Source: Hypoxylon rubiginosum
Taxonomy: Eukaryota > Ascomycota > Sordariomycetes > Xylariales > Hypoxylaceae
Length of the DNA stretch: 64,000 nucleotides
Assembly (NCBI GenBank): GCA_902806565.1
Contig: CADCXA010000059.1
Location: forward strand, 806,001-870,000
Direction of reading: 5' to 3'
The notes beneath the pieces were generated by a model. It was not told the DNA's origin, did no database searches, and saw only the letters and a program-made list of their open reading frames with translations. A program made the translations under genes and the position numbers. Positions 31,783 to 45,400 of the stretch are shown piece by piece. Within the stretch, counting starts at the first letter, position 1, and each line of letters opens with the position of its first letter.

Positions 31783-33872
31783 CTACAAATTATTTGTCCC
31801 CTCAGCTTCCTTAATAGCGGCGGTGTTGAGCGGCTTCCACGGCAACAACGTACTTAATAAACATGCGGTGCCTGTGACGGCGCAGGCTAATATGAACGCG
31901 GTCTGAATTCCATGGAGGTAGGCCGCGAGGACGCCTGGAAGCTCCTCCGCCGTGAACACCGAGCGCAGCTGTCCGGCACCGGTGGCCACCACCTGCATAG
32001 CATCGCCGCCAGGCGCCATAGTAGGTATAGCATTTATCATCGCATTGACAAAGGCTGCCTGCCCTGCTGACACAATGAGAGCAGCCCCGACTACTTGGAA
32101 ACATAGTAGTAGAGACGTGGTCGAGAATAGGTCACTCGCGTCGACGCTAGCCTGGCCTACAATGACGGGAACCTGGAAGGACCCGCCTAGACCAACTCCA
32201 GCTAGAATCTGATACCCAACCCAGCGGCCCGTAGAGGTGTCTATACGGAGCGTGAAGCATAGGCCGCAGCCAATTGCTCAAGGTGCCGATCCGCAGAGCA
32301 TGACGAGAGTAGCCCTGCCGGTGGCTGAGATGAAAACCCCGGCACTAACAGCGCCGAGCATCGCAGCGATAATAAGGGGTAGGTTCTGAACCCCTGAGGT
32401 GATAGCGTCGCTGCCTCGGATGGCCTGGAAATAGATGGGAAGGTAATAGATCATGGTGTGTAGAGCTCCTGGCAGAATAAGGGAGAAAAGAGCTGAAATC
32501 AGAATCTCGCGGCGCCGGAACAGGCGAGGGATGATGATTGCCCTCTCGCCTTGCCAGTACTCGTACAGCCCAAAGACAATGCAGATAAGGCCAGCGCCAG
32601 CGAGTAGTCCAACCACGGTCGACGATGACCACGGATATATCTGGCCTCCGTAGTGAACGGCCATGAGATAAGCTACAATCGCTCCCATCAACAAGGCGGT
32701 GCCGGCCGGATCCATCTGGCGCAGCTTCTCCTTCAAGGTCACCGGTAAGGGTTTCGCGGAGTCGGGAGTGCGGAAGAAGAATATAATTGTCGCGAGTGGG
32801 AGAGCTCCAATGGGAGGTTAATATAGAAACACCTATCCTGTTAGTCCTGGCACCTAGAAGTTCGGGATGACACGATGCTGCACTCACCATCTCCAAGTTA
32901 CCCTGCTAGAGAACACACCACCTATCAAGGGGCCTAGGACACTGGCAACCCCGAAGGCAGCGGAAAGAATACCGGTATAGGCTGGCCTTCTCTTGGGCTC
33001 GGCTATGAAGGCAACCATGGTGTAGGAGCCACTACTGACGCCTGCTGCCCCGACACCAGCTATAGCGCGGCCTATGACAAACGCGGTCGATGTCGGTGCC
33101 AGTGCGCACAGAAGACTTCCGGCTTGAAATATGACGACTGAGATCAGATAGCCTGTTTTCAACGGGAAGTACTTGAATATCTTGCCCCATGTGGATTGGA
33201 AGCCACCGGTGGTCATGAAGAATGCCGCGGAATACCATGCCACGTCTTGAAGGCCGTGGAATTCGTCTGTAATGGCCGGGATGGCCGTAGCTACAATGGT
33301 CTGTGTGATGGTCAGCCACGGGCGCCCCGAGACGAGGGAAGACCCTCCGCAGAACTTACCATATCCAGAGCAATTAGGAATATGCTGAAAACTAGAGCCA
33401 GTATCATTATCAATAATCTGAAACCAGTCGGGTAGACTGGCTGAGGCTCTCGGATCTCCTCAGCCGGTAACCAGGAGGACCTGGACTGCGGACCGGGAAT
33501 CGGCGCATCATCTCTGGTGCCGGTGGCATCCTCAGAACGTAACTGGGAAAGCGTCGTCGAGGAATTAGAGAAAGGCGGAAACTCCTTTTTTTCCGTTTGA
33601 CTGCTCAGGAATGTTCTCACAGGAGCATTGTGGGATCGTCCGCTGAATTCTGCATTGCTGCCAGCTGATTGCGGCCTTTGCGAGGTGGCAAGCGCATCCA
33701 AGGCGGTAATCGTCTCTAATGGCGAGGAAACGTGTTGGTCCTCTGCGCTGGTAGTCGACAGCCTTGCTTGATGCCCTTGTGCCAACGTGCCCCAAACTCC
33801 TGAAGGTAGGTCGAGGTCTAGAGATCGCATGTCTACCTTTTCCTTCTGAGTATCAGGATTATGGTCTTCCAT
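31783..33872 (-). pseudogene. DHA2-type MFS efflux transporter, broken
   Basis: Exons 33872-33360, 33300-32888 and 32832-31783 (introns 59 and 55 bp) would encode a roughly 650-residue, 14-TM drug:H+ antiporter. A long hydrophilic N-terminus precedes FSIFLIALDM-TIVATAIPAI; motif C reads LGPLIGGVFSSRVTWRW; the family INLP(IG) follows. Two lesions are visible. After CFYINLP (about 32809-32815) one base is missing relative to the conserved INLPIGALPLA, shifting the frame. Further on, a TGA (32278-32280) interrupts otherwise conserved sequence in frame with the remaining C-terminus (AIGCGLCFTL...), which stays open to the TAA at 31783. No splice sites that would remove either lesion are apparent. 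The role would have been export of toxic compounds or secondary metabolites at the plasma membrane. Confidence 0.8.
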
Positions 33873-34730
33873 GGTCTGGTTCAAAGTGGAAATTGAGAGA
33901 CTGAGGATGTCCTAATTGATCAAACTGAATCCTAAGAGCTGGTGCATGTCATTCATATTTCTACGCGTCTAAGTTAGTGGCTTCGGAATTCGACATGGTG
34001 TCTCCTGATGCGAATGAATTAAAGAAATTCTTGACTTGTGCTGTAAGGTGCTCCGGTGTCACCGTCTAGTGGGTGCGCCTCGTGAATTTGTCAGAATGTG
34101 TACCTGGTAGTTTCCTCGCAGAGGGTCTCCAAGCTGTGCGGTAACACAAACGAGAATGCTCCAAAAGGGGTGCATTAAGTACTAAGCCTGACCTAGGTAC
34201 CTCCTAGCTTAAGATACTGTACTCATGCCCAGATAGTAAAGTGCAATTATTTGCTTTGCCGAGATGTCGATACATCGTCGGAGGAATTCACCATGCCGTA
34301 TTGAATAAATAGCTTTCAGCACGGTATCGCGCAGTGAATGTGGTAGAGCGAGTTAGTGGCATTACGGCTTCAGAATCTATCCGACATACTTTCGCCTCAC
34401 AGGCCCAGACGAAGGTTGGTGTTGTACAGCTAGGAGGTGGCTGAGCAACTACTCCTCGGCCGAATGACAAGGAAAACCGGACGAATCAGCTTCTTGCATT
34501 GCCCAATCCCTTTTTCAAACATCCCCCCATCAGAGGCCCAGAGTTAAATCGCCCTTGTACTTGTGTTACAAGAAAATCAAGGAGCAAAAGTGAGGATTTT
34601 GAATGTTGGTTGTGGCTGATGAACTGTGACCCACCAAAAAAAAGGGGGAACTTAGGACTGTGACAACTTCACGCAACACATATGCCCTTTATCTACCTAC
34701 TTAAGGTACGTAGGAGGTAGGTATAGGTAT
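33873..34730. other. Intergenic region
   Basis: This contains the upstream region of the MFS pseudogene and the 3' flank of the SDR at 34731. A 9-A tract lies near 34637 and a CTACCTACTT...GGAGGTAGG arrangement near 34693-34722. No supported gene. Confidence 0.55.
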
Positions 34731-35820
34731 CTAGATGGGCTTTAAACTTGTTACAATCTTTGAAGCCCCAGCAAAATTCAGTTCCTCCATCGTCTCTTCC
34801 CACAGTCTTTCTCTAACCTCGTGGCCCTCTGGAGTATACCAGATCTTTGGGTACCTGTTTATATTAGCATGTTTTCCTCCTGAATTTGACTTTGTTGTAT
34901 GTAGATGGGAGCGCTCACGGTTTAATCGTCCAGTCACTCAAGAAAGAGCCATGACTCCCCTTGCCTTGGGCCACAGCCGCATCAACGTACGTAGTAGCAG
35001 CAACATCCACCGACCTTGCAAACAATAACTGGGCCAGGCCGAGTAGCCACATTGAAAAGTTGGAGAATTCACGAAAGAACTCTGTACCTCTGGTCATCCC
35101 GGGATTCGCCATATTTATGATGACTTCATGAGGACTGACGAACTCGGCGAGCTTCGAGATGAAGAGTGTAAGTAGTAACTTCGACTTGCTGTACCAGGGA
35201 AATTGGCTGAAGGCTTCAGGACTGTTAAATTGCTGAAGCACGGGGCCTATGGTGTGTATAACAGCCCGGTACGCTAGATCAGACCCTATAATGGTGAGGA
35301 CGGGAGGGTTGATCGCGTCAACAGCTTTCCTAGCTTTAAGGATGGGAAGTAATAGGATCGCTAGAAGTGCTGTCGAAAGGTAGTTAACTTGTAACGTGAT
35401 CTCATGATCTGTGGCAGGGCAGGTTGAATAGTATGTTTTACTCAACCCGGCATTGAGAATCGCGATGTCGATACGCGGTAGGGCTGCACACCGACCCGCA
35501 AACGCGCGAATAGAGTCATACGACTCCAGGTCCATAGTCCACACGGATATAAGGGACGCCGGGAATTCTTTACGTAGTTGGATGGCGACCTCGTCTCCCT
35601 TGACTTGTGAGCGTACACCGATAATCAAGTGAGACAGCCCAAGCTTAAGGAGTTGTCGGGACGCTGCTAGTCCAAGCCCTACGTTACTTCCAGTAACGAT
35701 GGCGACTTGATCTGTAAGGCGTACATTAGGTAGAATTGGTTTAGGCCTTGTAAACTGCCGGCATATGAAGCCAAACCCCGTAGCCTCAAACCAAGCCTTA
35801 TCTCCGAGTTCAGACGACAT
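34731..35820 (-). CDS. Short-chain dehydrogenase/reductase
   Basis: Two exons, 35820-34919 and 34854-34731, separated by a 64-bp intron (donor GTGAGC, acceptor CAG) that joins SFLSDWTIKP to YPKIWYTPEG, give 341 residues. The cofactor motif is VTGSNVGLG near residues 42-50, the NAG motif is ILNAGLS, and the catalytic motif is YSKSK, all as in the retinol-dehydrogenase/WW-domain-oxidoreductase-like fungal SDRs. It probably reduces or oxidises a small lipophilic or polyketide-type substrate with NADP(H). A TATATAAA-like sequence lies about 65 bp upstream of the ATG (35884-35891). The gene stands between the broken transporter and a truncated second SDR. Confidence 0.9.
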
Positions 35821-36270
35821 GATAACTACCCCTAAAGTCGCGGATGGCAGCTCTTCACTGCAAAGGAGCTGTACATGTTTCGATTATATAAAGGTGAAGC
35901 ACGGCTAAGACGATGGGGAAACCAATGGCCGAAGACATGGATTATATTCCCACACCGTGAATGTGTTTATCCGATAGCCACGTGTTAGCAGCGGGGTAAT
36001 TTGAATAGTGAGGAGTCACAATCTGAGGCCCCCAAGAGCGGGTTTCGGCAACATAAACTATCCGTCTCGAACATTGCCTTATCAAGTAAGTGAGCCACGG
36101 GTGTGCAAGGGTTTGATTGGTTGGCTAAGAGTTACACAAGAAAACTAGATCTATGATATTAGATTAATAGATGTCTACATATATCTACATATAGAGCGAA
36201 CAACAACCAAAGTAATTGTATTCTAGGAGCTTACAGTAAACCACTTTGGCACTTTTTTAACTCGTCCAAA
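35821..36270. other. Divergent promoter region of two SDR genes
   Basis: This 450-bp region lies between the ATGs of the minus-strand SDR and the plus-strand truncated SDR. It contains the TATA-like sequence near 35884-35891 and, near 36176-36194, a repeated CTACATATA. No gene. Confidence 0.55.
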
Positions 36271-36683
36271 ATGCCCTCCTATGTTATCACTGGTGTATCT
36301 AAAGGCCTTGGTGTAAGTTCTCGCTGGAATCTTAGAGATTGAAGACTAATACCGGTAATCCCCAAGTATGAATTCCTTCGCCAGATATCTGCAAACCCAA
36401 GCAACACGGTGATCGGAATAGTTCGAGACAAACCTACCACTATCAAGAAGGTATCGGAAGAACTTCAGGGGCGGTCGAATATTCACATCCTGCAAGCCGA
36501 CATCCTGGACTATGATGCTCTTAAAGTAAGTAGCCGATACTACAGGTTCTGGTTGCCCGCTAACCCTTTTTAAAAGGGAGCCGTCGAAGACACTGCTAAA
36601 ATCACTGGCGGGAGTCTCGACTATCTCATTGCTAATGCGGGTTATGTGTCGCAATTTGATGCTTACGATCCAATCGGAGTCTT
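36271..36683 (+). pseudogene. SDR gene truncated at the AT-rich block
   Basis: Exons 36271-36312, 36367-36525 and 36577-36683 splice cleanly (GTAAGT donors; AAG, AAG acceptors) to the N-terminal 102 residues of a short-chain dehydrogenase. VITGVSKGLG is followed by YEFLRQISANPSNTV, an ADILD motif and LDYLIANAGYVS. A third GTAAGT donor follows at 36684, but I find no acceptor with SDR-like sequence after it. Within about 270 bp the DNA turns into the AT-rich block. The catalytic YxxxK and the C-terminal half are therefore missing from the window or erased. The exons present show no stops or frameshifts, so the loss could be recent, or the missing exons may have been moved or degraded with the block. 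Confidence 0.7.
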
Positions 36684-36952
36684 GTAAGTGCCCCTTGCAT
36701 CGTTAAGCTAGCTGGCAAGGCTAGAAAGGTCGTTTGAAAATGCTAGTTTAGAAGTAGGCATTAGAATAAATATACTGAGTACCTAAGGTACTTAAAAAGA
36801 GGTGAAACTGGAAGATATTAACACCGCTTTAAAGATGTTGTTAGATGATACCTCCTTAGAATAAAAACCGCCAACCCACCTCTTCAGTTCCACTTAACGA
36901 ATTACGTAATCAGAGTCTCTAAAACCTAGCTTTAAGGCCGCTGTAATTACAG
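36684..36952. other. Transition into the AT-rich block
   Basis: Composition falls gradually. It contains a near-palindrome AGTACCTAAGGTACT (36777-36791), the left member of a 22-nt inverted repeat that brackets the block (36899-36920), and a perfect palindrome CTGTAATTACAG (36941-36952). Confidence 0.6.
36899..36920 (-). repeat. Block-flanking inverted repeat, left copy
   Basis: Read on the minus strand this matches 62658-62679 at 19 of 22 positions (core ACTC-N-GATTACGTAA-N-TC). It lies about 30 bp outside the left edge of the AT-rich block. Part of the core (TTACGTAA) is self-complementary, so part of the match is less informative. Confidence 0.6.
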
Positions 36953-36978
36953 TGGGTTATAAGGCGTTTAAACTTTAC

Positions 36979-37204
36979 ATTAAAACCTTATAATATATTA
37001 AAGTTTTATAATATATTAAAACCTTATTATAACTTTTATATATATTTTATTTAATTATAATAAATATATTTTAAATATTTACCTAGCTTTTTTTTATAAT
37101 TTCTAGTTATTATAATACGTTATAATTAAAAATAAATACGTAAAAAAATTATAATATAAAGTTTTAATATATTATAAAATTTTAATATATTATAAGGCTT
37201 TAAT
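36979..37204. repeat. 47-bp inverted repeat at the left edge
   Basis: Bases 36979-37025 and 37158-37204 are reverse complements over 47 bp with only three differences, all transitions, around a 132-bp centre. Each arm holds two TTATAATATATTAAA-type units. It could be the terminus of an inverted-repeat element. Confidence 0.75.
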
Positions 37205-37395
37205 ATATTATAAAACTTTAAATATTTTATAACTTATTATAATTAAAAATTATATTTATTTTTTAAACGTAAATTATATAATATTTAAGTTTTAAAAAAG
37301 TTTTTATATTAATAGTTAAATTTTAATTTTAATTAAAAAAGTGAAAAATACGTATTTTTAATTAAAATAAGTTTATATAAAATTAAAATTAGTTT

Positions 37396-37445
37396 TATTA
37401 AATTTAAATATTAAATTTAAATATTAAATTTAAATTTTAAATTTA
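37396..37445. repeat. 13-bp tandem repeat
   Basis: About three copies of ATTAAATTTAAAT, with degenerate continuation. Confidence 0.7.
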
Positions 37446-38910
37446 GATTTTAAATTAAGATTTATTTATTTAACTAGGTATAGTTAAAACGTTTAAATAA
37501 ATTAAAACAAGTAATTTTAAATATTAAGTTTAAAATATTAAGTTTAATAATTTATATAAATAAACACGTGTAAATTATTATATATTAATTTTAAATATTA
37601 AGTTTAAATTTTAATTTTAAATTTAAGTTATTTTAAAAAACTTACTTATATAATTAAATATAGTTAAAATATTAAAGTAATTTAAAATAAATAACAAATT
37701 ATATTTATTATTAAAATAAAATATAATATAAAAGGTTATAAAAAACTAGAATTTTTTAAGATTTTAATAATTAGAAATTTAAAATAATTAAATATTTATA
37801 TATTAATAAAAAATTAATTAAATATTTTAAGTTTTTTAATAATTAATTAATATATATTTAATAATAAATAATATATTAATTAGGTTATTTATATTTTATA
37901 TTATTTATAATAAATTATTATATATATTTAATAAATAAAATTTTAATTTTATTATTTAAATATTTAAATATTTATTTATATTTTATTTATTTATATTTTA
38001 TTATTTATTATTTTTTTTATAAGTAATATATAACGTTATATATATTATAAACATATAATTACTTTTTTTTTATATAATTTTTAAAAAAAACAACGTATAA
38101 AAAAATATTTAAACATATTAATTTTTATTATCCTGGTTATATTAATATACTTTTATTATTTATAATATATATATTTAATAATAATAATATTTATTATAAT
38201 ATTATTTATTATATTTATTATATAATAATAAAAAATTTTAATATAATAATAAAAAATAAATAAATAATATTTTTTAGTTTTTTTTTTTTTTAATTTTAGT
38301 TTTAATTTTTTATATACTTATTTTAATTAATAAAATCCTACAAAGTGTTAAATATTACTTTTAAATTTTTTTATATATAGATAATTATAAAAATAATATT
38401 ATTAAAAAAATTTCTTATATTTTTTTTTATAATAACGTTTTATATTTAATTATTTTTTTATTTAAACACTAAGATTTTTTTAAAATAATTTTTTAATTTT
38501 AATAAAATTTATTATTTTATCTGGTTATTAAAAATAAAAATAAATTTTTAAACTTAAATTTAAAAAACTTTAATATATTAAATAATTAACTTTTATATAA
38601 AAAAAATAACTTAATTATTTATATAAATTCTTTAACTTAAAAAACCGTTATTATTTATAATAAAATATATTATATTATTAATTTTATTTAAAAACTAAAA
38701 CTTTATTATATTATTTTATAAAAAATAAATTAATAATTTAATATAAATTATATATATAAATATTAAAAAATATTATTAAAAAAAAAAATATTAACGCTAT
38801 TAATAACTTTTTTAATATTATTTATTTTTAAAAAAATTTATATAAAATTATTAATCATTTTTATATTATTTTTTTTTTTATATTAATTTTTACTCTTTTT
38901 ACTATTAAAT

Positions 38911-38973
38911 TAACTTTTATTTTTATTTAATTAACTTTTATTTTTATTTAATTAATTTTTACTTTTATTTAAA
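38911..38973. repeat. 21-bp tandem repeat, 3 copies
   Basis: Units at 38911-38931, 38932-38952 and 38953-38973. The first two are identical and the third differs mainly by C/T changes. Confidence 0.85.
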
Positions 38974-39460
38974 TAATTCTTAATTTTTTTATTAATTATT
39001 AATTAATTTATTATATTTTTTATAATATTAATAAAAGTTTTAATATTACTTTTAAAATATATTAATTATTTTATAAAAAACTTATTTTTTTTTTAATTAA
39101 AGTTTTTTTAAAGTATTTTTTTATTTATTTTATATTTTTAATTTTTTACTTAAAATTAATATTAATTATAAAGTAAAAAAAAAAGGTTGTTACTTTATAT
39201 ATTATTAAGTTTATTTTAATATAAAAACGCCACGTTTTTTTAAATAAATTAATATTAATTAAATATTATAAAAAGTTTAAATTTAATTTATTTATTAGTA
39301 ATAAATAATCTTATAATTAAATTAATTTTAATAAAAATAATTTAGAATTTTTATATAATTTTAATTTAGATATTAATATAAATAAATTTAAATTTAATAT
39401 CGTTTTTATTAACTTTATTTATTATTAATATTTTATTAATTATTCTAGTAATTTAAATAA

Positions 39461-39493
<33 letters not shown>

Positions 39494-42400
39494 AAATCGT
39501 TTTAAAAAATAATTTTAATTTTTATATAACTTAAATTAAAATTATAAAATAAAGTTAAATATTATATTTTACTTTAAATAATAAATCTTTTTATTTAATA
39601 ATAATATTAAGCTTACGTAATCTTTTTTAATATTATATTAAGTATACTTTTTTATAAAATATAACATTAAATTTAAAATTATTATAAAACGTAATAAACT
39701 AACGTTATAATTTTAATTAATTTCTTTATTTATAATTAATATAAAATTAATATTATTAATATTTTATTTTATTAATAATATAATAACTAATAATTTAAAT
39801 ATTATAAACTATAAAAAACTTTTTATATAATAAGTTATTTTAAAGCTTATAAAATTTATTAATAAAATTATAAACTTATTATTAAAAAACAACGTTATAT
39901 TTTAATTAATATTTTTTAATATATTTTTAATTAAAAGTTAAAATATAATTAAAATAAATAAATAATAATATTATTTTTTAAATAAATCGTTTAATAATAT
40001 ATTAATAGTTTTTATTTTTTTATTTTTTTAAATAAATAATATTTTTCATTTACTTTTTATATATAATATTAAATTATAAATAAAAATTAAGGATATTATT
40101 TATTTTCTACTTAAATTTTTAATTTAAAAAAACTATATAATAAAATAAAATATATTTATATTATTTATAAAAACTAATATAAATTAAATAAAAATAAAAC
40201 TTTTTAAATATTTAAAAAATATAATTAAAAAATTAAATTACTAAATTATAAAAAAAGTTTTTACTAAAACTTAAAATAAGTATATATAAATTAAAAAAGT
40301 AAAAATATAAACTAAAAAAGTAAAAATATTAAAAAAAAAAACCTTTATTTATATTTAAAATTAAAATTAATAACGTTTACCACTTTTTAACCTTTTATTT
40401 ATATCGCTAGTTATATATTATAATTTTATTAATATATTTAAATTAAATTAAAATTTTAAAAATATTATAAATTATATATTATTATTTATTTAAAAAAACT
40501 TACGTTTTATTATTTTAATAAAAACAATATCACTTAAACTTTTATCTTTTAAATTTATATTTTTTAATTAAAACTTAATTTTAAAGTTTTTTTTATTATT
40601 ATTATTAAAAACTTTATAAATAAATACGGTTTTATTTAATTTTTTATTTTTCTTAATAATAAGTTTTTTAATAAATTTAATCTTTTTAATAAACTTACTT
40701 TTTTTTATATTTTTAATAATGTTATATTTTTACTTAGCTTTTTTTATAATAATTTTTCTAATTAAAAACTATTAAAACTTTTAAATTAGTTTAATTTTTT
40801 AACTAATAATAAAAATAAGTGTTATTTATAATAATTATTTAAAACCTCCGGTACTAAAAATCGAAAAAAATAATATAAAAATAATTATTAATATAAAACA
40901 TTAGTTTAAAAACGTGCCAGCTTTATATTTTACTTAAAAAATTAAATTAAAATTTAATTAAACTATAATATAACTTATATAATAAATATACTTATTTTTA
41001 ATAAACTTTAATTATTTTATATTATTAATTAACTTAAAATACCACTTTTTAATAAATTAGTTAAATAATAAATAAATATAAAAAAAGTAGTTGTTTTTTA
41101 TTATTATTTTAAATAAATTTAATTTAGTATTTTTATTTAAAAAATACTAGATTTTAATAAATATATTATACTTTTATAAAAACTAAATAACTTTTAATTT
41201 TAAACTAAGTTATAAAAACTTAAAAATATATATTTAATTAAAAAAATTATATTTAATTTATTTTTTTAAAATTAAAATATCTTTTAAATTAATTAATTAA
41301 ACACTACGCTTATTATATTTTAAATTAACTTACTATAAAAGTTTTTATTTAATTTATTATTATTATAATATTTATATTTATATATTATTTATTAATATTA
41401 ATAACAAATAATATTAATTAAAATCTTTATTAAAATTATTTTAAAATTTAATTTTAAATCCTTAAAAATAAAAAAAATTATAAATATTTAAAACATCGTT
41501 TTTATAATATTTAAATTCGCTTAAACTAAAAAAATATATTAAAATAAATATTAATATATTTATAAATTATAATATAATATTAAAATTAATTTTAATATAA
41601 CTTTTTATATTAATATAAAAAATAATAATAGTATTTTTAAATTTAATAAATTAAAAGTTTTTATCGGATTCTTTTAATAAAACAATATAACTAATAAAAT
41701 TAATATTTAAGCTTATATTAAAAAACTTTTAAATATTATTTAACTTAATAAAAATAATTAAAAAATTAAATAAAAATATAATAAAGATACTATAAATAAA
41801 AATAATAATAGGAGTTAAATATATAAATAATAAAAAAAATAAATAATATAAATAATAACTAGGAAAATAAAATTCGTTAAAAAAAAAAGGGATATATTTA
41901 AGTATTTATTATTTATTTATAAAAATTAATTTATTAAAAAATCTTTTATTATTTATTTATTATATAGGTAAACGAATTTTTTTTTATATAAAAATTACAT
42001 TTAAAGTTATATTTAATAATAATTAATTAAATATTATATTTTGAAATTATATTATATAAATAAAAAAAGCGAAAAAAAAAAACCAACTAATTATTATTTA
42101 TAGTTAAGTTATATAAATTAAATAAATTTTAATATTACTTAATATTAATTAAAGCAATAAAAAATATAGAAAAAAAAACTTTAAAGGAAATTTTTTATTA
42201 ATTTAATTTTATAAAATAAATTATTTAATTATAAATATTAAAAATTATATTATTAAAAACTATCCGATTAATATTTTCTATATATTTAAGTTATTTATAA
42301 TTATATTTATATATTTTATATATATTATTTAATATTTTAACTTTATTATTATTTATTTAAAAATTATTAAACTTATTAAATATTAATTAAATATTATTAT

Positions 42401-45400
42401 TATTTAACTATGATTATATTAAATAGTTTCTAAATATTATACTTAATTTTTAAAAAGGTTATTAATATTAAACTATTTTTATGTTTTTAATTTTATATTT
42501 ACTTTATTTTTAATTTAATTGTTTAATTATAATAATATTATATAACTTTTATTTATTTTATTTATCGGTTAAAAGCTTATTAATATTAAATTATTATTAT
42601 TTATTTAATTTTAAATTAATAATTTATAAGCTGGAAACTTATAAAATATATTATTTTAATATCTTATTATAATATAAATAAATTTATTTAAGTTTAAATT
42701 TTAGTTTAATAAAAAATTTAAGTAACTATTAATTTAACTAATATTATATTAAATATATACTTAAGTATATATATAGATTTATTATTATTATTTATTGTAA
42801 AATTCTAATATTTTTATTAAAATATAAATAAAAAAGATAATTAAACTAAAACTTTAATATATATTAAATTCTAGTATTTTTAACTAAAAAAAAAAAAAAA
42901 AATATTATTAAATAGTTATTTTAATTATAGTTAAATAATATATTTAATTATATTTTAAATTTATAAATATTTTATATTTATAAAAATATATATTTATTAA
43001 TAAAAAAAAAACTAAGACATTTAATATCTTAATTTAAATATAATTAGGTATTTATATATATATATATTTATTTTTATTATTTAAAAGGTTTTTATATTTC
43101 CATTTAATTTTATAAAAAAAAATTAATAAACTTTTATTTTATTTATAATCTAATAATATATTCAAGTAATTAAATAGTTTAAAATATTTAACTAATTAAA
43201 ATATTTAAAATTATATAAAATTATTATTTATAATAAAGTTTATATAAAAAATTATAATATTTAATTTAAATAAAACTTTATTAATATATTAAATAAGCTT
43301 ATATTATTTATTATCACTTTTAAATAAATGTTTAATATAAAATAAATAATATTATATATTATAAAATATCTATAATATTAAAAAATTTATAATTTATATA
43401 AGTTTATTATATTTTTAAAAACTATATAATATTTTTAATTTATAATATAATAATTTAAAGTTATAACATTAAATAATTATATTAAAATATTATTACCAAT
43501 TAAATAATTACTATTATAAAATAAGTTTAAATATATAAATTTTAATAATAAATATTTAACATATAATAACTTTTTTTTAATATAAATTTTAAATTATAAT
43601 ATATAAACTTTAATATTAAATTTAAAATTAACATTAAACTTAATTTTAACCTTAATCTTAGTTTTAATTAAAATATTAACCAAGATATTAACTAAGATAT
43701 TAATTAAAACCCTAGCTAAAATATAAACTAAAATTTAATAATAATATATAATTATATAAAATATTTAGTTTTTAATTATTTAACTACTAGTATATTTAAA
43801 GTTTTAACTATCGTAATATTAATTAATTAATTAAATTATACTAATTTAAATTTTAAATCTTTAGATATTAATATAATTTAAATTTTAATAATAATTTTAA
43901 AATTAATAATTCTCCTCGCTTAAATAATTAAAGCTTTTTAATAAATATATTTAACATTAAATAAGTTTTAAAAACTTTTTTAATTAACTTAAAAAATAAT
44001 TTTTAAACTAAGAAATTTATATTTAAATTATATTTATTTATAAACTTAATATTAAATTACTATATATTATAAATTATTTAAAACTATTAAAAAGTTATTT
44101 AAACTTTTAATAAACTATTTTTAAAATAATATTAAATTTATTTTATTTAATATATAACTAACAATTTAAATATAATTTCTTAGAAATAATTTTTAAATTC
44201 TTTTTTATAATAACTTAAAATCCCTTTTTTTATTAATTTAAATAATAAAACTTATCATTTAAATTATAAAGAATATTTTCTTTAAAACATAAAAATAATT
44301 TTTATTTATTATATTTATTTTTTTATTATTAAAAAAGAACTAATATTATTATTTTATTAATAAAAAATATTATTAATTTCTTATAACCATTTTTACCTTT
44401 TTTAATTAAAAAAGTTTTATTTATTAAAAAAAAAGTTTTTATTACTAGGTGTTATTTTTAATATAATAATAAAACTTAATATTAATTTAAAAACTAATTA
44501 AGCGACTAATATATTTTATAAAAAAATATTAAAACATATTATAATAATTACTAATAATTTATATAATATTATAAAAATTTTATTATAATAATTATAATTT
44601 ATACTTAATAAAATATATATTATATATTATAATAAAAAAAAACTTAAAATTAAAAATTTAATTTTTATATTAACTTATTAAAAATTAATAATAATAAAAA
44701 TATTAAAATAATTAGTAATAAATAACTATTAATATATTAATATTAAACTAAATAATATATTTTAAAATATATAAAATAATAAAAACGAAATTATCTTATT
44801 TAATATATTAAAAAATATCACTTATATTAATAACATTAAAAAGAAAATAATAAAACGCTTAACTTATATACTTTAATTTTAAAATCTTTTTTTTATATTT
44901 AATAAAATTAAATTTAATAACAATTTAATAACTTATAAAAATTCTTATAAAAATATTATTAATACATTTTAATAAAAAGATTTATCTATTAATTATAATA
45001 ATTTTTAAATTATAATAAAAGTATAAAATCCTATAAAAATAAATGTTAAAAATAATAATTTTATAAATATTAATAATAATCTTATAAATATTAATAACAT
45101 TAATAAAAACATTAATAATTAAAAGTAAATAAATATTTATAACCAATTAAATAATATAACACATTATATTAATAATAATAATACCGATAATAATATTTTA
45201 TAAACAATTATATTATTAACTTTTTTTTTATTATTAAAAAATCAATTAAATAATATTAAAAAAGTCCGATTTATCTAAAAATTATTTTAATAATATATAA
45301 AAAATTTAAATCGTAATAAAACCAACTAAAAAACTATTATTAAAAGATTAATTAACAGTTAATTTTATTTTAAAATAAAATTTAAAAACCATTATTTTAA

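Noticed and set aside
32278..32280. TGA in the transporter as selenocysteine or programmed readthrough
   Set aside because: Pezizomycotina are not known to use selenocysteine, no SECIS-like structure was noticed, and the gene has a second independent lesion.
32800..32887. Alternative splice acceptor to rescue the transporter frame
   Set aside because: The only acceptors that keep the conserved CFYINLP segment leave the frame shifted at the next codons. Later AG sites would delete the conserved segment and still do not restore phase.
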